Source: Pseudomonas sp. Os17 (GTDB lineage: Bacteria; Pseudomonadota; Gammaproteobacteria; Pseudomonadales; Pseudomonadaceae). Taken from it: a stretch of DNA of 64,000 nt. The position numbers were made by a program, and so were the translations under genes. The notes beneath the pieces were generated by a model. That model had not been told where the DNA came from. It made no database searches and saw nothing but the letters and a program-made list of their open reading frames with translations. The stretch spans positions 4,343,501 to 4,407,500 of the forward strand of contig NZ_AP014627.1 of assembly GCF_001547895.1 (NCBI RefSeq), in the 5' to 3' direction. How positions within the stretch are numbered: position 1 is the first letter of the stretch; each line of letters begins with the position of its first letter. This document shows, in pieces, positions 52,575 to 60,025 of this stretch.

Positions 52575-53459
52575 TCAGCCCCGGGTGTCCTGGGCCAGCA
52601 CCCGAGACAATACCCGGGCCAACTCCTTGACCATGGGATCCGCCGCCGGACGGTGCAGCAACGCCACCTCGAACACATCCACCGACGGCAACCCGCTGCT
52701 GCGGGCCAGGACCTGATGCCCCGCCGTCACCGCGCGCATCGGCAGCAGGCCGATGCCCATGCCATCGGCAATCGCCGACTGCAGGCCACTGAGGCTGGAG
52801 CTGGTGAAACTGATGTGCCAGCGCCGGCCGATGGACTCCAGGGCATTGATCATTTCATCGCGGTACACCCCACGCGGCGGGAAGGTGACGATGGGCAGCG
52901 GGTCGAGGTCGATGCAGGGGTTTTTCGCGCTGTCCACCCAGCGGGTCTTCTCCGGCCAGCAGCCCAGGGCCTCGCGGCTGTTGCGCAGTTGCTTGAGCAC
53001 CACCAGGTCCAGTTCGCCGCGGTCATAGCTGGCGCTCAGGTCGCGACTCATGCCGCTGGTGACTTCCAGCTTGACCTGGGGATAGCGGCGATTGAAGGCG
53101 GCCAACTGCTCGGTGGTGCGCCCCGCGGCAAAGTCATCCGGCACGCCGATCCGCACCGTCAGCGCCACCGTGGCGCCGGACAGCGCCTCAAGCATCTCGT
53201 CGTTCAGCGCCAGCAGGCGCCGGGCATACCCCAGCAGCGTGGCGCCGGCATCGGTGGGCAGGACATCGCGATTGCCACGCTCCAGCAGGCGGTGCCCGGC
53301 CATCTCCTCCAGGCGGCGGATCTTCTGGCTGACGGTGGACTGAGTCGAATGCAGACGACTGGCCGCCGTGGTGAAACTGCCGCAATCGGCCACCGTGACA
53401 ATGGCCCGCAGCAAGTCGAGGTCGAACAGGCGGCTATTGGGTTTCTCGATGTTGCTCAT
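52575..53459 (-). CDS. LysR-family regulator upstream of allE
   Basis: A 294-residue LysR protein (start MSNIEK at 53459). N-terminal winged helix: LDLLRAIVTVADCGSFTTAASRLHSTQSTVSQKIRRLEE; the effector domain starts near residue 95 (VRIGVPDDFAAGRTTEQLAAFNRRYPQVKLEV in part). It precedes allE on the same strand with a 187-base gap that can hold a promoter. Its ligand and targets are unknown. Confidence 0.93.
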   Translation of the reverse strand: MSNIEKPNSRLFDLDLLRAIVTVADCGSFTTAASRLHSTQSTVSQKIRRLEEMAGHRLLERGNRDVLPTDAGATLLGYARRLLALNDEMLEALSGATVALTVRIGVPDDFAAGRTTEQLAAFNRRYPQVKLEVTSGMSRDLSASYDRGELDLVVLKQLRNSREALGCWPEKTRWVDSAKNPCIDLDPLPIVTFPPRGVYRDEMINALESIGRRWHISFTSSSLSGLQSAIADGMGIGLLPMRAVTAGHQVLARSSGLPSVDVFEVALLHRPAADPMVKELARVLSRVLAQDTRG

Positions 53460-53588
53460 GCAGGTATCTGTTTTCTGAATGCGAGGGCTCTTTCTACCGG
53501 TTCTTGTCCCGCGAGACAAATCCATGCAGCGGCCGTGGATATGCCATCATGCGCCACCACCGCTTACCCATCCGAGAAGGACATCAGG

Positions 53589-54137
53589 ATGCAGTTCATC
53601 CCCCTGGTCGATGCCGACCCCGCCACCCAGGCCCACGTACGCACGCTGCGCAACCAGAAAGAGGTGCGCCAGTACATGTACACCGCCCACGAAATCAGCG
53701 AGCAGGAACACCAGCGCTGGCTGGAGTCGCTGCGGGGCAATCCGGCCCAGGCGGTGTTTGTGGTCATGGGGCACGGCCGGGCCCTGGGCATCGTGTCACT
53801 CAATGCCATCAATGCCCGCCAGAAAACCGCCGACTGGGCGTTCTACCTGGACGCCGAACAGCAAGGCAAAGGCCTGGGCAGCCAGATCGAATTCTGGATG
53901 CTGGACTACGCCTTCAACGAAGCCGGCCTGGAAAAGCTCAACTGCGAGGTGCTGGCCAGTAACCCGGCCGTCATCAACATGCACCTGAAATTCGGCTTCC
54001 AACAGGAGGGGCTGCGGCGCCAGAACATCCTCAAGGATGGCCAGCGCATCGACGTGGTCCTGCTGGGCATCACCAAGGCGGAGTGGCAGAGCAAACGTCC
54101 GACGCTCGAGCCCCTGATCGCCCGCCTGGGCCGCTAA
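53589..54137 (+). CDS. PseH-like GNAT acetyltransferase
   Basis: A 182-residue acetyltransferase similar to PseH, which acetylates a UDP-linked 4-amino sugar in pseudaminic acid synthesis. Recognised by LRNQKEVRQYMYTAHEIS near residue 20, WAFYLDAEQQGKGLGSQIEFWMLDYAFNEAGLEKLNCEV around 85-125 (acetyl-CoA turn QGKGLG) and NMHLKFGFQQEGLRRQNI. No other pseudaminic acid genes are nearby, so the true substrate may differ. CAGGA lies 3-8 bases before the ATG. Confidence 0.82.
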   Translation: MQFIPLVDADPATQAHVRTLRNQKEVRQYMYTAHEISEQEHQRWLESLRGNPAQAVFVVMGHGRALGIVSLNAINARQKTADWAFYLDAEQQGKGLGSQIEFWMLDYAFNEAGLEKLNCEVLASNPAVINMHLKFGFQQEGLRRQNILKDGQRIDVVLLGITKAEWQSKRPTLEPLIARLGR

Positions 54138-54375
54138 GCCAGCAAGGGGCCCGGCAGTACTTGCGGGGTATCGGGCGCCCTGATCCCAACGGGAGCAGGT
54201 ACTGGATCAACCCTTGTGGCGATTGCTTGCCCCGCCCCGGCATGCCTTGAAGGGTGGATTGGATTTGCCGATCACATAGACCCGCCCGCGACTGGCGATC
54301 TAGAGCATTGGCTCTAAAGATCGGCGCAAGACGGCCGTTATCTCTTATTCACCCCCCACTGAAGGATGCAGTGAC

Positions 54376-54591
54376 ATGGAAATAAACAACCGTCCCCTTC
54401 CCCCCCTGACCGCCGGCGGCTCTCAGCCCGGCATCAAGCTGCCTGACTCGGGCAAGGTGCTGACCCCACCGCCCCTGACGGCGGAACAGAAAGAGGCGCT
54501 GGAAAAACTCAGAGACAAGGCCAAGGAACAGCCTCAGCCACCGGCCACGGTCACGGCGCCAAAAACCTCGTTGATCGACGAAGTCGTCTGA
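54376..54591 (+). CDS. Small Pro-rich protein of unknown function
   Basis: A 71-residue frame with AAGGA 9 bases before the ATG. It is Pro-rich at both ends (NRPLPPLTAGG; QPQPPATVTAPK) around a charged helix (LTAEQKEALEKLRDKAKE). No signal peptide or membrane segment, and no family that I recognise. It is flanked by 238 bases of gene-free sequence upstream. Confidence 0.5.
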   Translation: MEINNRPLPPLTAGGSQPGIKLPDSGKVLTPPPLTAEQKEALEKLRDKAKEQPQPPATVTAPKTSLIDEVV

Positions 54592-54661
54592 TCCACAAAC
54601 TCGGACGGACACGGCAGCGCCTGGGCCGGTCCGTCCGCCATGGGAAAGGCCAACAGGCGCA

Positions 54662-55909
54662 TCACCAACTGCCCGACGCTCCACCGCCGCCACTGGAACC
54701 GCCGCCTCCGGAGAACCCGCCTCCCGAGCTCGAACTGCCAGCACTACCGCCGCCACTACTGGCACCAACACTGGCGCCGCCGCTGGTCCAGTGAAAACCG
54801 CCGGTACTGGCAAACAGCATGAAACCGAGGAAGTAGGCGAACGGCAACAGCGTCAGCCACTGCCGGGCCGTACTCCAGGCGTCGACACCCCAGGCCATCA
54901 GCAGGATCAGCACCAGCAGCGCCCCCAGTCGCCACGCAAAGCCCTTGGGGCTCTTGCGCCAGCGGTTGCGCATCATGCGATAGAGCAGCCAATGCCCTCC
55001 CAGCACCAGCAGCACGCCGGCCGGCCAGGCCAGCCCGTAGAGGAAGGTCGAGCGGCCCAGGAACTGACTGACCAGGGTCAGCACAGCGATGTACAGCAGC
55101 AGCCCCAGCACCCCGTAGAACACCCGGCGCGCCTGCCACAGCCCGGCGAACGTCGCCCCACCCACCAGCATGCACAGCGGCACCAGGAACAATTGCACCA
55201 GCCACTCGCCACCGCCCACCGCGCCCACCAGCAACGCCACCAGCAGCACCAGAGCGGCCAGGACCCGGCGCCACTTCCAGCCCGCGGCCAGCATCACTCC
55301 CGCCACCGCCCCGATGATGAAGGCCAGCAGCAAGGCATAGACTTCGAGGGGGATCTGCAAGGGCACCTGCAAGGGCGCCGGTTCCGCCAGTTCGCCACCG
55401 TCCACCAGCACAATCAGGTGGTCCAGGGCCTGTTCGATGCCTGCGGCGAAATCCCCCCGGCGAAAGGCCGGGGTCAGGTCCCGGGCGATGATCTGTCCGG
55501 CCAGCAGGTCGGTGACCACCGGCTCCAGGCCATAACCCACCTCGATGCGCACCTGGCGATCGTTCTTCGCCACCAGCAGCAGGAGACCGTCATCGATCCC
55601 CTTGCGCCCCAGCTTCCAGGCGCGAAACAGCTGGTTGCTCAGGGCTTCGATGCTTTGCTGGCCGAGGCTGGGCACCAGCATCACCGCGATCTGCGCACCG
55701 CGGCGCTGCTCCAGGGCCGCAAGTTTCTCGCACATGCGCTGCTGCTGCGCCGCGTCCAGCGTGCCGCTCAGATCGATGATCCGCCGGTCCAGCTCAATCC
55801 TCGCCAACCCCGGTGGCACCGGCTCGGCGTAGCCCTGCGCCGGCAGCAGCAGCCCGAGAAACAGCGCCAGCCACAGCCCGCGCCCTTGTTGCCACAACAG
55901 CTTGATCAT
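54662..55909 (-). CDS. TPM-domain membrane protein (YgcG-like)
   Basis: A 415-residue protein. Signal peptide (1-29), then a TPM domain (PF04536) at about 40-165: IIDLSGTLDAAQQQRMCEKLAALEQRRGAQIAVMLVPSLG and IDDGLLLLVAKNDRQVRIEVGYGLEPVVTD. About eight hydrophobic segments follow (residues 190-370), and the end is a Ser/Gly run closing in SGSW, as in YgcG proteins. TPM domains occur in photosystem repair phosphatases and in respiratory-complex assembly factors; the role here is not known. The ATG at 55909 is preferred for its GGGAAG; one at 55924 is in frame. Confidence 0.9.
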   Translation of the reverse strand: MIKLLWQQGRGLWLALFLGLLLPAQGYAEPVPPGLARIELDRRIIDLSGTLDAAQQQRMCEKLAALEQRRGAQIAVMLVPSLGQQSIEALSNQLFRAWKLGRKGIDDGLLLLVAKNDRQVRIEVGYGLEPVVTDLLAGQIIARDLTPAFRRGDFAAGIEQALDHLIVLVDGGELAEPAPLQVPLQIPLEVYALLLAFIIGAVAGVMLAAGWKWRRVLAALVLLVALLVGAVGGGEWLVQLFLVPLCMLVGGATFAGLWQARRVFYGVLGLLLYIAVLTLVSQFLGRSTFLYGLAWPAGVLLVLGGHWLLYRMMRNRWRKSPKGFAWRLGALLVLILLMAWGVDAWSTARQWLTLLPFAYFLGFMLFASTGGFHWTSGGASVGASSGGGSAGSSSSGGGFSGGGGSSGGGGASGSW

Positions 55910-55993
55910 TCGCGCTTCCCGCATCCTTCATCCTGGGTGGGCGGACTCTACCACCCCCGCTCCCCGGGTCGATTCGATCCGCTGCCGCGCAGA

Positions 55994-56031
55994 CAAAAAA
56001 ACACCGGGCAGGTGACCAAACCTGCCCGGTG
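55994..56031 (-). terminator. Terminator of the homoserine dehydrogenase-aldehyde dehydrogenase operon
   Basis: On the minus strand caccgggcaggt-ttggtc-acctgcccggtg is a perfect 12-bp hairpin followed by seven T, 32 bases after the aldehyde dehydrogenase stop. Confidence 0.95.
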
Positions 56032-56063
56032 CCCGACGACCTGTCGTGTTGCTGCAATCGGCC

Positions 56064-57470
56064 TCAGCTCAGGCTGTTGAGGCACACCACCTTGGGCTGG
56101 GTCATTTCCTCATAGGCGAAACGCACCCCTTCGCGGCCCAGGCTGCCGTACTTGAAGCCACCAAACGGCATGGCATCGAAACGGTAATCGGACGAATCGT
56201 TGATCATCACCCCGCCCGCCTCGATCCGCCGCGCGGCATCCATAGCGGTGCGCAGATCGTTGGTGAAGATCCCCGCATGCAGGCTGTATTCGGGCTGGTT
56301 GGCCAGGGCGATGGCCTGATCCAGGTCGTCGAACGGCTGCAAGACCACCACAGGCGCAAAGACCTCGTCCTGCCACAGCCGACTGCCATGGTCGACATTC
56401 TCCAGCACCGTGGCGGCGTAGCACGAACCCCGGCGCTGATGCCCGCAGAGCAACCGCGCGCCCTGCTGCAGTGCTTCATCCACGACCTTCTGCGCGTTCT
56501 GCGCGGCCTGCAGGCTGATCATCGGCCCGATATCCGTGCTGTCGGCCGATGGATCGCCACTGACCTGCTCCCGGGCCAGGCGCACAAAGGCCTCGCGAAA
56601 CGCCTCGTAGATCGAGGCCTGGACCAGCAGGCGCTGGGTGCCGATGCAGTTCTGCCCCGCCGCCCAGAACGCCCCGGACACACAGCTTTCCACCGTCGCC
56701 GCCAGGTCGCAGTCGGCCATGACGATCACCGGCGCGTTGCCCCCCAGGTCCATGGCCAGCTTCTTCAGGCCGGCGCTGCGGGCGATCTGCTCGCCGGTGA
56801 CAAAGCCGCCGGTGAAGGAAATCATCCGCACCTCGCGGGCCGCCACCAGGGCCTTGCCCAATTCCGCGCCGCCGGTGGCCAGGGTCACCACCGAAGTCGG
56901 CAGCCCGGCATCGCGCAAGTAGTCCACCAGCTTGATGGCCGACAGCGGCGCCAGCTCCGACGGCTTGAGGATCACCCCGTTGCCCCCGGCAATGGCCGGG
57001 CCCAGCTTGTGCGCCACCAGGTTCAGCGGATCGTTGTAGGGGGTGATCGCCAGGATCAACCCCAGAGGCTCGCGAGAGAACCAGCCCTGGCGGTTCTCCG
57101 AACCTTCGTAAGCATCGAAGGGCAGCACCTCGCCGGCATTGCGCTTGGCCTCTTCGGCCGAGAGCTTGAGGGTGTTGACGCAGCGCTTGACCTCCTTCTG
57201 CGCCTGTTTCAGGGTCTTGCCCGCTTCATCGACGATCAGCCGGGCAAAATGCTCGGCGTCGTGCTCGATATTCAAGGCCGCCCTCTCCAGAATCCGTGCC
57301 CGCTGATGGCGCGGCATCGCGGCGCAGTCGTTCACACCCTGGCGCGCCTGCTGCAACAGGTAGGGCACGGCACAGGCGTCAAGGCGTGGCACGGTCCCGA
57401 CCAGGCGACCATCGAAGGGGCTGTAGACGTCAATCGAATCGGCGACCGGCGCCAGACGTGACAGATTCAT
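56064..57470 (-). CDS. Aldehyde dehydrogenase paired with homoserine dehydrogenase
   Basis: A 468-residue aldehyde dehydrogenase. Start at 57470 ([18 protein letters not shown]) with AGGAG upstream. Cofactor motifs: [31 protein letters not shown] near residue 140 and [12 protein letters not shown] near 220. The catalytic Cys is in [11 protein letters not shown]; the general base 34 residues earlier is Asp (AMDLGGNAP) rather than Glu. Overall it resembles lactaldehyde, succinic semialdehyde and phosphonoacetaldehyde dehydrogenases. It lies 10 bases downstream of a homoserine dehydrogenase gene, so the substrate may be aspartate semialdehyde; that is inference. Confidence 0.85.
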   Translation of the reverse strand: MNLSRLAPVADSIDVYSPFDGRLVGTVPRLDACAVPYLLQQARQGVNDCAAMPRHQRARILERAALNIEHDAEHFARLIVDEAGKTLKQAQKEVKRCVNTLKLSAEEAKRNAGEVLPFDAYEGSENRQGWFSREPLGLILAITPYNDPLNLVAHKLGPAIAGGNGVILKPSELAPLSAIKLVDYLRDAGLPTSVVTLATGGAELGKALVAAREVRMISFTGGFVTGEQIARSAGLKKLAMDLGGNAPVIVMADCDLAATVESCVSGAFWAAGQNCIGTQRLLVQASIYEAFREAFVRLAREQVSGDPSADSTDIGPMISLQAAQNAQKVVDEALQQGARLLCGHQRRGSCYAATVLENVDHGSRLWQDEVFAPVVVLQPFDDLDQAIALANQPEYSLHAGIFTNDLRTAMDAARRIEAGGVMINDSSDYRFDAMPFGGFKYGSLGREGVRFAYEEMTQPKVVCLNSLS

Positions 57471-57480
57471 GGACAGGCTC

Positions 57481-58524
57481 CTAGCGGCTGGTGCGCGACT
57501 GGTGGATGTGGATGATGTCCGAGAGCAAGGCAAAGGCCGTCTCGATGCGCCCGGCGCCCGGCCCGGACACCGTCACCGCGCCCAGCAGTTCGGTGTTGAA
57601 CGACACCGCGTTGATCGCCCCGCCAATACCCGCCAGCGGATGAGCCAGGGGCAACAGCCGCGGCTCGACACTGGCCTGCAGCGAGCCATCGGCCAGGCGC
57701 CGGGCCGAACCGATCAGCTTCCAGCGCGCGCCCTCGGCCCGCGCCTGCTCCAGGTCCGCCGCCGTCAGGCCGGAGATGCCGCGGCAGCTGACGTCGCTGA
57801 CGGTCAGCTGAGCACCGAGCAGTTCGTTGGCCAGGATCACCACCTTCAAGCGCACATCAAAACCTTCGACATCCGCGGTCGGATCAGCCTCGGCGTACCC
57901 CAGGGCCTGGGCCTCGGCCACCGCCTCGGCAAAGCCCAGGCCGGCGTCCATACGGGTCAACACAAAGTTGGAGGTGCCATTGAGAATGCCCTCGAACCCC
58001 TGCAGCTCACTGCCCGCCAGGGACTGCTTGGCCATGCGGATCACCGGGGTGCCGCTCATCACCGCGCCTTCGTACTCGAACGCCGCCTGATTGCGCTGGG
58101 CCAGGGCCTTGAGCTCGGCGCCGTGCAGGGCGATCGGTCCCTTGTTGGTGGTGACCACGTGCTTGCCCTGCTCCAGGGCCCAGCGACAGAAGGTGCTGGC
58201 CGGCTCGCCGTCCACCGGATTGGTGAAGGTGGCCTCGGCGATGATGTCGGCGCCGGAATCCTTGATCACCTGTTCATTGAGCGCCTCCACCTGACCGCCC
58301 GGCAGTTGCGCCAACGCGCCTTTGGTTGCCGGCAGCTTGCTCAGCAGACCGGCATCCAGCCCCTGGGGAGCCACGATGGAACCGAGGAACAGATCGCTGA
58401 TGCCGACGATTTTCAAACTGAAACCCAGCTGTTTTTTCCATGCCTGATTGCGCTCGGCAATCAGTTGCGCCAGGGCCCGATTGACCCCGCCGAAGCCCAC
58501 CAGGGCAATGTTGTATTCAGTCAT
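57481..58524 (-). CDS. Homoserine dehydrogenase, short form without ACT domain
   Basis: A 347-residue oxidoreductase. NAD(P)-binding [17 protein letters not shown] at residues 6-22; substrate region [14 protein letters not shown] near 95, [14 protein letters not shown] near 122, [15 protein letters not shown] near 156, and the signature [14 protein letters not shown] with [13 protein letters not shown] near 205. Biosynthetic Pseudomonas Hom carries an extra ACT domain (about 430 residues); this one lacks it, so it is probably a second, unregulated enzyme. It interconverts homoserine and aspartate semialdehyde. It is the first gene of a two-gene operon with an aldehyde dehydrogenase. Confidence 0.9.
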   Translation of the reverse strand: MTEYNIALVGFGGVNRALAQLIAERNQAWKKQLGFSLKIVGISDLFLGSIVAPQGLDAGLLSKLPATKGALAQLPGGQVEALNEQVIKDSGADIIAEATFTNPVDGEPASTFCRWALEQGKHVVTTNKGPIALHGAELKALAQRNQAAFEYEGAVMSGTPVIRMAKQSLAGSELQGFEGILNGTSNFVLTRMDAGLGFAEAVAEAQALGYAEADPTADVEGFDVRLKVVILANELLGAQLTVSDVSCRGISGLTAADLEQARAEGARWKLIGSARRLADGSLQASVEPRLLPLAHPLAGIGGAINAVSFNTELLGAVTVSGPGAGRIETAFALLSDIIHIHQSRTSR

Positions 58525-58664
58525 TTTTGTTGTGTTCCATCCGGGTTGAAGAAGCTGATGGAGACAAGGTTAGGGGCCGGGGCCGGGCAGTGAAATATGC
58601 CGTTTTGCTGTATTTGCTGAGCAATTTGCTCAACCCTGGAGCCGGGTGAGCGGGCACGGAACAT

Positions 58665-58724
58665 GGTGGGTAGCGCAGGGACGCCTTCGGGAGTGCCAGG
58701 TCCTATATCCCTGGTCCGCCAACC
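58665..58724 (+). ncRNA. Structured leader candidate upstream of a small-protein gene
   Basis: The leader of the gene at 58798 has competing pairings: CAGGGA (58676-58681) with TCCCTG (58708-58713), or CCAGG (58696-58700) with CCTGG in the same 3' stretch, enclosed by ggtggg and ccaacc ends that pair imperfectly, and a GCC-TTCG-GG mini-hairpin. I recall similar ggtgggtagcgcagggac leaders before other small Pseudomonas genes, but cannot verify that here. It could be a regulatory leader or a small RNA. Confidence 0.4.
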
Positions 58725-58797
58725 TTGTGTAATCCGTCACCCTTACTCTGTTTGGCGGCAGAAGGTGATGGCTCAGATTGATATAGGAGTAAGATCC

Positions 58798-59079
58798 ATG
58801 ACGACTCTGAATCGATACATGCCGATTACCGGTCACGACTGCAACATTCCCTCCCTGCTGATCGATACCCAAGCCCCCATTGACGTCCTGCACGATGCAG
58901 CGGCTTACCGCATTCGCGCTGTGACTCAACTACTGGAAAACTTCGCGGTTTCTGATGACGCGCCCAAAGGTGCAGTTGTTCTGCAGGAACTGTCGCTGGT
59001 GTGCTGCATTCTGCTACGCGATGGGTGTGATTTGATGGATGTGACGACAAGGCGAATGCAAGAGCAAGTGCTTCAGTGA
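58798..59079 (+). CDS. Small protein resembling the DUF3077 family
   Basis: A 93-residue protein with TAGGAGTAAGATCC before its ATG, a strong ribosome binding site. The layout (a short strand, then ID-VLHDAAAYRIRAVTQLLENFA, then a second helix VVLQELSLVCCILLRDGCDLMD) is like DUF3077 proteins, which are small helical Pseudomonas proteins of unknown function. No signal peptide or membrane helix. It is preceded by the structured leader and followed by a terminator, so it forms a self-contained unit. Confidence 0.7.
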   Translation: MTTLNRYMPITGHDCNIPSLLIDTQAPIDVLHDAAAYRIRAVTQLLENFAVSDDAPKGAVVLQELSLVCCILLRDGCDLMDVTTRRMQEQVLQ

Positions 59080-59081
59080 GC

Positions 59082-59112
59082 AAAAAGGGGCGGCTTGAAG
59101 GTCGCCCTTTTT
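59082..59112 (+). terminator. Terminator after the small DUF3077-like gene
   Basis: aaaaagggcg-type arm pairs with cgcccttttt around a short loop, with one bulged G and a T-rich end, directly after the stop codon. Confidence 0.85.
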
Positions 59113-59160
59113 CTCTCGTGATTGACCATACACCTATAGTTCAAAAACTGACCTGCTCTC

Positions 59161-59448
59161 TTAGTAATAGCGCTCAATAATGCATCCTTGACGCAAATAA
59201 CGGCCAACAACATCCATTTCTACCACGGCCTTGGATAATCTAAACATGGATCTTGAGCCTATGTTTTTTTCAAAACATTCTAAAAGCTAAACTACCCTAT
59301 CCCTCACTAGCTCATTCAACTTCAGGAAAATTAAGTCAAGAACGTCTTCCAGCTCGAAACAATTCATAACAAGGCCCCACCCTCTTATCTCGTGAGCCAC
59401 TTAATGTTCGTGGTGCAAATATAGCCGCCAAATCTCATCCAAAGTCAT
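59161..59448 (-). pseudogene. Decayed small gene with two in-frame nonsense codons, possible orphan CDI immunity gene
   Basis: On the minus strand one frame of 96 codons runs from an ATG at 59448 (AGGTGG ribosome binding site 4 bases upstream) to TAA at 59161. It is interrupted only by TAA after LYLHHEH and TAG after LVRDRVV. Between stops it reads as a normal helical protein (MTLDEIWRLYLHHEH; VAHEIRGWGLVMNCFELEDV; LLECFEKNIGSRSMFRLS; VVGRYLRQGCIIERYY). Both stops can be derived from Gln codons by a single C-to-T change. Its place after the CDI immunity candidate suggests a displaced immunity gene. The rest of the 490-base AT-rich gap shows no other gene. Confidence 0.55.
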
Positions 59449-59569
59449 TACACCACCTGAGAATCGAAACCCAAAGATCGATAGCGGCAGCAAATAATAA
59501 CTCGACCATCTTTTCTGACCACCCCCTCACCACCAACAACGTTCTATAGATCGCCCTTAAAAACCATAC

Positions 59570-60022
59570 TCAAACCTTAGAAACAGCCAGCATATAAGCA
59601 TCTTGAGCCGAGTACTCCACATCTAAATCCACAGCCATTAACGCTTCAATAAATTCATCCGGCGGCTTATATCCATGTACTTCTATATAGTGAACTATCA
59701 TCGTAGGGGAGGCAAAATACCCATCAGCACAAGCATACGGCACCCAAATCTCAGAGCTACCAATATATATATTTTTACTACCTACAGAGACCTCAATATT
59801 TCGCTCGCCGCATAAATTACACGGATGAATACCTCGTATCTTATTTACATGAGCATCAAATACAGCAGAGCCAGCTATCAGCTGATGCAGCTTATCAACA
59901 ACCGCCTTTGGAACATCACCTCGTTCAAAATAATGCCTTGAATCTATCCAACCGACATTCTTTACACTAGGTAGCCCACTATTTAAATAGTAAGAATAAT
60001 CACTCAAATCCTTAAAATACAT
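59570..60022 (-). CDS. Candidate CDI immunity protein (MYFKDL-type family)
   Basis: A 150-residue soluble protein starting 3 bases after the cdiA-like stop, the usual place of cdiI. It resembles a widespread small family (I believe DUF7919) with the opening MYFKDLSDYSYY, a Cys pair in IHPCNLCGERN, WVPYACADGYFASPTMIVHYIEVHGYKPPDEFIEA in the C-terminal half. Members of that family are not all immunity proteins, so the call rests on position. Base composition is clearly lower in GC than the core genome, matching the adjoining toxin-proximal part of cdiA. Confidence 0.65.
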   Translation of the reverse strand: MYFKDLSDYSYYLNSGLPSVKNVGWIDSRHYFERGDVPKAVVDKLHQLIAGSAVFDAHVNKIRGIHPCNLCGERNIEVSVGSKNIYIGSSEIWVPYACADGYFASPTMIVHYIEVHGYKPPDEFIEALMAVDLDVEYSAQDAYMLAVSKV

Positions 60023-60025
60023 AAA

